This document shows, in pieces, positions 5,640-10,343 of a stretch of 10,343 nt of DNA; positions within the stretch are counted from its first letter, which is position 1; each line of letters begins with the position of its first letter. The DNA is from Variovorax sp. GTDB taxonomy: Bacteria > Pseudomonadota > Gammaproteobacteria > Burkholderiales > Burkholderiaceae_C. Location: positions 1 through 10,343 of the forward strand of contig JAQGMX010000306.1 in the NCBI GenBank assembly GCA_028292145.1, in the 5' to 3' direction. The notes under the pieces are model-generated. The model did not search any database. It was given only the letters and a program-made list of their open reading frames with translations, and was not told where the DNA came from. Both the position numbers and the translations under genes were made by a program.

Positions 5640-7226
5640 ATGGTTTCGAACGATTTCGACGTGCTCATCGTCGGCAGCGGCCTGGCCGGACTCAGCGCCG
5701 CGCTGCATCTGGCGCCCACCCACCGCGTGGCCGTGCTGACCAAGCGTGCGTTGCAGGATGGCTCCACCCAGTGGGCGCAAGGCGGAATCGCCGCCGTGCT
5801 GGGCGAAGGCGACAGCATCCAGCAGCACATCGACGACACGCTGATCGCCGGCGCCGGTCTCTGCGACCTCGAAGCTACCCGCTTCGTCGCCACGCACGCG
5901 CCCGAGGCCATCGCCTGGCTGCGCGAATTGGGCGTGCCGTTCTCGCTGGAGAACGGCGAACTGCACCTGACGCGCGAGGGCGGCCACAGCCAGCGCCGCA
6001 TCGCGCACGTGACCGACGCCACCGGCGCCGCGGTGCAGCAGACGCTGATCGAAGCGGTGCGCCGCACGCCGAACATCGCGCTGTTCGAGGATCACATGCT
6101 CGTCGACCTGATCACCGGCGCACGGCTCGGTATGTCCGAGCCGGCCTGTCTCGGCCTCTACGCGCTCGACGGAAAGACGGATGAAGTCCTGACTTTCAGC
6201 GCCCCGCACACGATCCTGGCCACCGGCGGCGCGGGCAAGGTCTATCTCTACACGTCGAATCCGGACACCGCCACCGGCGACGGCATCGCAGCCGCCTGGC
6301 GCGCCGGCTGCCGGGTGGCGAACATGGAATTCATCCAGTTCCATCCGACCTGCCTCTACCACCCGCATGCCAAATCCTTCCTGATTTCCGAAGCGGTGCG
6401 CGGCGAAGGCGGATTGCTGAAGCTGCCCGAATCGGCCGGCGGCACGCGCTTCATGCCGCAGCACGACACGCGCGCCGAACTGGCGCCGCGCGACGTGGTG
6501 GCCCGCGCCATCGATTTCGAGATGAAGAAGCACGGCCTGCCGTGCGTGAACCTCGACATCTCGCACCAGAGCCCCGCTTTCCTGCAAGAGCACTTCCCGA
6601 ACATCCTCGCGCGCTGCGCCGAGCTCGGCATCGACATCACCCGCGAGCCGATCCCGGTCGTGCCCGCCGCGCACTACGCCTGCGGCGGCGTGCTGACCGA
6701 TCTGCGCGGCAACACCGACGTGCCCGGCCTGTACGCGATCGGCGAAACCGCCTGCACCGGGCTGCACGGCGCCAACCGGCTGGCGAGCAATTCGCTGGTG
6801 GAATGCATGGTGTTCGCACGCGCGGTGGCGCAGGTCATCGCCGCAGCACCGCAGCGCGCCGGCGTCGCGCTGCCGCCGTGGGACGACAGCCGCGTCACCG
6901 ATGCAGACGAATCCGTGGTCATTTCTCACAATTGGGACGAGCTGCGCCGTTTCATGTGGGACTACGTGGGCATCGTGCGAACCGACAAGCGACTGGCTCG
7001 CGCGGCGCACCGCATCGCGCTGCTGACCGGCGAAATCGACGAGTTCTATGCCAACTTCCACGTCACGCGCGATCTGCTCGAATTGCGCAACCTGGTGCAG
7101 GTGGCCGATCTGATCGTTCGTTCGGCGCAAAGCCGGCACGAGAGCCGCGGGCTGCATTTCAGCCGCGACCATCCCGCGCTCGCCGAGCAGGCGACGCCGA
7201 CGATCCTTGTGCCGACGGCCAAGTAA
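5640..7226 (+). CDS. nadB: L-aspartate oxidase
   Basis: A 528-residue FAD enzyme of the succinate dehydrogenase/fumarate reductase flavoprotein family. It oxidises L-aspartate to iminoaspartate, which NadA condenses with dihydroxyacetone phosphate to quinolinate for NAD synthesis. Visible: the FAD dinucleotide motif VGSGLAGLSAAL at 11-22; STQWAQGGIAAV at 42-53; TREGGHS at 111-117, with Glu113 where aspartate oxidases have Glu and succinate dehydrogenases have Gln; HPTCLYH near 235; SEAVRGEGG at 250-258; the catalytic Arg region RDVVARAID; VPAAHYACGG near 341; and GLYAIGETACTGLHGANRLASNS at 363-385. The C-terminal helical domain is complete, ending near ILVPTAK. The ATG lies 18 bp after the scpA stop with only a weak ribosome binding site, so coupling is likely. 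Its partner nadA is at the far end of the same cluster on the other strand. Confidence 0.96.
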   Translation: MVSNDFDVLIVGSGLAGLSAALHLAPTHRVAVLTKRALQDGSTQWAQGGIAAVLGEGDSIQQHIDDTLIAGAGLCDLEATRFVATHAPEAIAWLRELGVPFSLENGELHLTREGGHSQRRIAHVTDATGAAVQQTLIEAVRRTPNIALFEDHMLVDLITGARLGMSEPACLGLYALDGKTDEVLTFSAPHTILATGGAGKVYLYTSNPDTATGDGIAAAWRAGCRVANMEFIQFHPTCLYHPHAKSFLISEAVRGEGGLLKLPESAGGTRFMPQHDTRAELAPRDVVARAIDFEMKKHGLPCVNLDISHQSPAFLQEHFPNILARCAELGIDITREPIPVVPAAHYACGGVLTDLRGNTDVPGLYAIGETACTGLHGANRLASNSLVECMVFARAVAQVIAAAPQRAGVALPPWDDSRVTDADESVVISHNWDELRRFMWDYVGIVRTDKRLARAAHRIALLTGEIDEFYANFHVTRDLLELRNLVQVADLIVRSAQSRHESRGLHFSRDHPALAEQATPTILVPTAK

Positions 7227-7252
7227 GTAACCACGCCTGCGGAGAAAAAACC

Positions 7253-8083
7253 ATGTCAGTTCCCGACGAACGCAAGCCGTTGACCCTGCCGCGCCTCTCC
7301 GACATGCAACGGCGCGGCGAGAAGATTTCGATGTTGACCGCCTACGACGCGACCTTCGCCGCCATGGCCGATGCGGCGGGCGTCGATTGTCTGCTGGTCG
7401 GCGACTCGCTCGGCATGGTGTGCCAGGGTCTGCCGAGCACGGTCGGCGTCGTGCTGGAGACGATGCGCTATCACACCGAAAGCGTCTCGCGGGGCCTCGA
7501 TCGCGTGCAGGGCAAGGCATGGCTGATCGCCGACCTGCCTTTCGGCAGCTATCAGGAATCGCGCGAACAGGCGCTGACGAGCGCGACGGTGCTGATGCAG
7601 GCCGGCGCCCACATGGTGAAACTCGAAGGCGGCGGCTGGACCACCGACACCGTGCGCTTTCTGGTCGAACGCGGCATTCCGGTGTGCGCTCATCTCGGGT
7701 TGACGCCGCAGACGGTACATGCGCTGGGCGGCTACCGGGTTCAGGGCAAAGGCAGCGAGGCGGCGGGGCTCCTCAGGCGCGACGCCCTGGCGCTGCAGGA
7801 CGCGGGCGCCGCCATGCTGGTGCTGGAGATGGTCCCAGCGGCACTGGCTGCCGACCTCACGGGCGAGCTGGACCGCTGCATCACCATCGGCATCGGCGCT
7901 GGCCGCGGCACCGACGGACAAGTGCTGGTGCTTCACGACATGCTGGGCATCAACCTCGGCCGCATGCCGAAGTTCGTGCGCAATTTCATGGCCGACGCGC
8001 CCGGGATCGCACCGGCGCTTGCAAGCTATGTCCGCGCCGTCAAGGATGGCAGCTTTCCCGACGACCAACTCCACGCCTGGTAG
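7253..8083 (+). CDS. panB: 3-methyl-2-oxobutanoate hydroxymethyltransferase (ketopantoate hydroxymethyltransferase)
   Basis: A 276-residue TIM-barrel enzyme that uses 5,10-methylene-tetrahydrofolate and a divalent metal to turn 2-oxoisovalerate into ketopantoate, the first committed step of pantothenate synthesis. Conserved active-site positions are all visible: Asp51 in LVGDSLGM, Asp94 in IADLPFGSY, Lys123 and Glu125 in MVKLEGG, HLGLTPQ at 147-153, GGYRVQGKG at 159-167, the catalytic Glu192 in MLVLEMVP, IGIGAGRGTDGQVLVLHD, and the end region MPKFVRNFM. One small departure is Arg-Cys-Ile-Thr before IGIGAG, where Ile-Pro-Val is common. The start is clear: ATG 7253 with GGAG about 8 bases upstream, 26 bp after nadB. 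panC follows 11 bp after its stop. Confidence 0.97.
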   Translation: MSVPDERKPLTLPRLSDMQRRGEKISMLTAYDATFAAMADAAGVDCLLVGDSLGMVCQGLPSTVGVVLETMRYHTESVSRGLDRVQGKAWLIADLPFGSYQESREQALTSATVLMQAGAHMVKLEGGGWTTDTVRFLVERGIPVCAHLGLTPQTVHALGGYRVQGKGSEAAGLLRRDALALQDAGAAMLVLEMVPAALAADLTGELDRCITIGIGAGRGTDGQVLVLHDMLGINLGRMPKFVRNFMADAPGIAPALASYVRAVKDGSFPDDQLHAW

Positions 8084-8094
8084 GCGCTTGCATC

Positions 8095-8943
8095 ATGCGC
8101 ATCGCACACACCCTCACCGAACTCCGCAACGCCCTGGACGGCCATCGCCGCCCGGCCTTCGTCCCGACGATGGGCAATCTGCACGCCGGCCACATCGCGC
8201 TGATAGAGCGGGCGAAGCCGCTGGGCGACGTCACGGTGGCAAGCATTTTCGTCAACCGCCTGCAATTCCTGCCGCACGAGGATTTCGACAGTTATCCGCG
8301 CACCTGGGAGCGCGATTGCGAACAATTGCGCGCCGCGGGCTGCGACGTGCTGTTTGCGCCGCGCGAAACCGATCTCTATCCCGAGCCGCAGACCTTCAAG
8401 GTGCATCCCGATCCCGCGCTGGCGAACCTTCTCGAAGGCCAGTTCAGGCCCGGATTCTTCATCGGCGTCTCGACCGTCGTCATGAAGCTGTTCTCCTGCG
8501 TGCAGCCGCGCGTGACTGTGTTCGGCAAGAAGGACTACCAGCAGCTGATGGTGATCCGGCAGTTGGTGAACCAGTTCGCGATGCCGATCGAGGTGATCGG
8601 CGCCGAAACGCTGCGCGCCGACGACGGACTGGCACTGTCGTCGCGCAACGGTGCGTTGAGTGCCGAGGAACGGCTCGAAGCGGTGCAGCTCTACCAAGTG
8701 CTGCGCGCCATGTCCGACGAGGTCAGGGAGACCGGTGGCCGTGTGCGTGATCTGGGCGAGATCGAAAATCGCGCCACGCAGGCGCTGGTTTCTCGCGGTT
8801 GGCAGCCCGACTATCTGGCACTGCGCCGCCGCAGCGACCTGCTTCCGCCGGCCGCGGACGACATGACATCGCCTATGGTGGCCGTCGGTGCCGCACGGCT
8901 CGGCAATATCCGTTTGATCGACAACCTGGAAATCGAGTTTTGA
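8095..8943 (+). CDS. panC: Pantothenate synthetase (pantoate-beta-alanine ligase)
   Basis: A 282-residue cytoplasmic ATP-dependent ligase that joins pantoate to beta-alanine through a pantoyl-adenylate. It has the nucleotidyltransferase signature PTMGNLHAGH at 24-33 (HxGH), SIFVN at 50-54, YPRTWERDC, EGQFRPGFFIGVSTVVMKLF from 114, FGKKDYQQL at 143-151, the KMSKS-like stretch DGLALSSRN at 177-185, and a C-terminal dimer domain ending RLIDNLEIEF. FVNRLQF and PGFF replace the FVNPxQF and PGHF seen in E. coli; to my recollection these are usual in Burkholderiales enzymes, so I do not read them as damage. The gene starts 11 bp after panB without a strong ribosome binding site, suggesting coupling. 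The ketopantoate reductase gene (panE or ilvC) and panD are not in view. Confidence 0.97.
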   Translation: MRIAHTLTELRNALDGHRRPAFVPTMGNLHAGHIALIERAKPLGDVTVASIFVNRLQFLPHEDFDSYPRTWERDCEQLRAAGCDVLFAPRETDLYPEPQTFKVHPDPALANLLEGQFRPGFFIGVSTVVMKLFSCVQPRVTVFGKKDYQQLMVIRQLVNQFAMPIEVIGAETLRADDGLALSSRNGALSAEERLEAVQLYQVLRAMSDEVRETGGRVRDLGEIENRATQALVSRGWQPDYLALRRRSDLLPPAADDMTSPMVAVGAARLGNIRLIDNLEIEF

Positions 8944-8968
8944 GTTTTTTGAGATCGTTGAACACGCC

Positions 8969-9607
8969 ATGACTTACAGCGTCAAGGAAATTTTCTACAC
9001 CCTGCAGGGCGAAGGCGGCCAAGCCGGCACGCCGGCGGTTTTCTGCCGCTTTGCCGGATGCAACCTCTGGAGCGGACGCGAAAGCGATCGCGAAACCGCC
9101 GTCTGCCGGTTCTGCGACACCGATTTCGTCGGCACCGACGGCACGCTGGGCGGCAAATTCGCCACGGCCGACCTGCTCGCCGACACCATCCTCGCGCAAT
9201 GGCCCGCCACCGACACCGAGCATCGCCTGGTCGTGCTGACCGGCGGCGAGCCGCTGCTGCAGGTCGATGCCGAGCTGATCGCAGCGCTGCATGCGCGAAA
9301 GATCCGTATCGCCGTCGAGAGCAACGGCACCGTCGTCGCGCCCGAAGGCATCGACTGGCTGTGCATCAGCCCGAAGGCCGGTGCGCCGTGGGTCCAGCGT
9401 TCGGGGCAGGAACTGAAGGTCGTCTGGCCGCAACCGGGGCTGGACCTCGACGCGCTGCAGGCCGGCAGCCAGTTCACCCACCGCTTCCTTCAACCGATGG
9501 ATGGCCCATCCCAAACCGAGAACACCGTCAGCTGCATCGACGCCTGCCTGCGCCATCCCGGCTGGCGGCTGAGCCTGCAGACGCACAAACTGACGGGTAT
9601 CCGCTGA
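8969..9607 (+). CDS. queE: 7-carboxy-7-deazaguanine synthase (radical SAM)
   Basis: A 212-residue radical SAM enzyme that rearranges 6-carboxytetrahydropterin to 7-carboxy-7-deazaguanine, on the way to preQ0 and queuosine in tRNA. The N-terminus has the QueE start EIFYTLQGEGGQAGTPAVF. The iron-sulfur ligands are spaced Cys31-X14-Cys46-X2-Cys49 rather than the standard CX3CX2C; this matches the CX14CX2C form known from the Burkholderia multivorans enzyme. LTGGEPLLQ, near residue 90, is the GGE motif that binds the SAM amino group; VESNGT and CISPKAG follow, and the C-terminus RLSLQTHKLTGIR is also typical. ATG 8969 is 25 bp after panC; the spacer is AT-rich with a T6 run but no hairpin. The queD start follows the stop with a 2-bp gap. 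Confidence 0.96.
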   Translation: MTYSVKEIFYTLQGEGGQAGTPAVFCRFAGCNLWSGRESDRETAVCRFCDTDFVGTDGTLGGKFATADLLADTILAQWPATDTEHRLVVLTGGEPLLQVDAELIAALHARKIRIAVESNGTVVAPEGIDWLCISPKAGAPWVQRSGQELKVVWPQPGLDLDALQAGSQFTHRFLQPMDGPSQTENTVSCIDACLRHPGWRLSLQTHKLTGIR

Positions 9608-9609
9608 CC

Positions 9610-9987
9610 ATGACATCCAGGCGATACACGATCAGCCAGCGCTTCTTCTTCGACGCCGCCCACACCCTGCGGCGCGAAATCGAGGCCGAAGGCAGCCGCC
9701 GCATCCACGGCCACACCTATCACGCGGAGGTGTCCGTCAGCGGCGTGCCCGACACGGTCACCGGCATGGTGATCGATCTCGGATTGCTTCGGCAGCACCT
9801 GGAATCGGTGCGGGAGCAGCTCGACCATCATCTGCTGGACGAAGTGCCGGGTCTCGGCGCGCCGACGCTGGAGAACCTGTGTTCGTTCATCGCCGGTTCG
9901 CTGTCCAGGATGAACCCGCCGCCGACGCGTGTCCGCGTCTGGCGCGATGCGCTGGGCGACGCCTGCGTGCTGGACCTCGGCGACTGA
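9610..9987 (+). CDS. queD: QueD/PTPS-family protein, 6-carboxytetrahydropterin synthase-like, with altered active site
   Basis: A 125-residue protein of the 6-pyruvoyl-tetrahydropterin synthase fold. In the queuosine pathway QueD converts dihydroneopterin triphosphate to 6-carboxytetrahydropterin, the QueE substrate. The three zinc ligands are present: His18 (FDAAHTL), His33 and His35 (RIHGHTY). The charge-relay pair survives in LDHHLLDE, and GMVIDLGLL and PTLENLCSFI match family core strands and helices. Two expected residues differ. The catalytic Cys that lies four residues before the first HGH histidine (CGRLHGH in E. coli) is Ser29. The Glu that anchors the pterin near the C-terminus (VKET in E. 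coli) aligns with Arg (VWRD). Pairing with queE, 2 bp upstream, still argues for the queuosine pathway. It may be a lineage-specific QueD variant, or do a related pterin reaction. The name is sure at family level, less so for the reaction. Confidence 0.85.
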   Translation: MTSRRYTISQRFFFDAAHTLRREIEAEGSRRIHGHTYHAEVSVSGVPDTVTGMVIDLGLLRQHLESVREQLDHHLLDEVPGLGAPTLENLCSFIAGSLSRMNPPPTRVRVWRDALGDACVLDLGD

Positions 9988-10002
9988 CGCCCAAAAAAGC
10001 GT

Positions 10003-10343
10003 TCAGGCCGCGCCGATGCCCGACATCAGGGCCGACGCCGGCAAACCGTTCCTCAAGCCGGCCGTAAAGGCCAGCATCCGGTCGATCGGCACCCGCACCC
10101 GCAGGCCGAGCGCCGGATCGATGTGAACCTCGCCGGCGCCGGTTTCCAACGCGTGCGCAAGTTCGGCCAACCCGTTCATCGCCATCCACGGACAGTGCGC
10201 GCAGCTCTTGCAGGTCGCGCCGTTGCCGGCCGTCGGCGCCTCGATGAAGGTCTTGCCCGGATTGAGCGTGCGCAGCTTGTGCAGCATGCCGCTGTCGGTG
10301 GCGACGATGAATTCGGTGGCGTCCATCGCGCGGGCCGCGTTCA
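10003..10343 (-). CDS. nadA: Quinolinate synthase, C-terminal part (partial, N-terminus outside window)
   Basis: The last 113 or so residues of NadA, reading in from the right edge and stopping at 10003. NadA is an oxygen-sensitive [4Fe-4S] enzyme that condenses iminoaspartate (from NadB) with dihydroxyacetone phosphate to quinolinate. Visible are the conserved NAARAMDATEFIVATD stretch with the following GML, and GATCKSCAHCPWMAMN, which holds the C-terminal cluster-ligand cysteine region. The tail (ALGLRVRVPIDRMLAFTAG) is normal. The gene converges on queD with only 15 bp between stop codons. These 15 bp contain ACGC and GCGT around CCAAAAAA, a 4-bp stem too weak to call a terminator. Confidence 0.96.
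   Translation of the reverse strand, partial: NAARAMDATEFIVATDSGMLHKLRTLNPGKTFIEAPTAGNGATCKSCAHCPWMAMNGLAELAHALETGAGEVHIDPALGLRVRVPIDRMLAFTAGLRNGLPASALMSGIGAA

Noticed and set aside
4590..7520. 976-codon open frame on the minus strand across scpA, nadB and panB
   Set aside because: It lies antisense to three clearly recognised genes. Its translation is Arg/Val/Gln/His/Asp-rich with no family motif. Long antisense frames are expected in DNA with high third-position GC.
7387..8094. Upstream extension of panC, and other plus-strand frames within panB
   Set aside because: They are out-of-frame readings of panB. PanC homologues begin at the MRIAHT-type start at 8095.
8941..8955. Terminator after panC from the T6 run
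   Set aside because: No GC-rich hairpin precedes the T-run, and queE starts immediately afterwards on the same strand.
8944..8968. preQ1 riboswitch before queE
   Set aside because: The spacer is only 25 bp, too short for a preQ1 aptamer. It contains a T-run without a stem.

Overview
The window looks like chromosomal DNA from a high-GC betaproteobacterium of the order Burkholderiales, most likely Comamonadaceae or a close relative. The evidence is the style of the housekeeping proteins (PanC with FVNRLQF and PGFF, a DUF3460 gene before scpA, a QueE with a CX14CX2C cluster motif). This placement rests on family resemblance read by eye, not on a search.

Region 1 (1-1035, minus strand) is a type VI secretion cargo unit. 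A PAAR protein with an extra C-terminal beta-type domain is followed, through a 4-base ATGA overlap, by a gene for a Tae4-like peptidoglycan amidase that runs off the left edge. The cognate immunity gene would be expected just outside the window. Hand-counted GC of the tae4 part is about 60%.

Region 2 (1036-3279) is a 141-bp divergent spacer and metG, a 700-residue methionyl-tRNA synthetase with catalytic, zinc-binding and C-terminal tRNA-binding parts intact.

Region 3 (3295-4505, minus strand) has two genes convergent with metG. One encodes a small ankyrin-repeat protein of unknown role, with a disordered-looking N-terminus and about 58% GC. The other encodes a lipoprotein with two BamE/SmpA-like half-repeats. 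The 137 bp between them hold an exact 11-bp direct repeat around a small dyad next to a T-tract.

Region 4 (4544-9987, plus strand) is a tight run of seven genes: DUF3460, scpA (chromosome segregation), nadB (NAD synthesis), panB and panC (pantothenate synthesis), queE and queD (7-deazaguanine/queuosine precursor synthesis). Spacings are 3-26 bp, which fits one operon or a few coupled ones. At the right edge the C-terminal part of nadA lies on the minus strand, convergent with queD, so the two enzymes that make quinolinate bracket the pan and que genes.

Most of the window is ordinary core metabolism. The parts most worth a second look are the PAAR-Tae4 pair, the ankyrin orphan with its odd upstream region, and a QueD that lacks the usual catalytic Cys and an expected pterin-anchoring Glu. 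I saw no RNA genes, insertion sequences, CRISPR arrays or origins.
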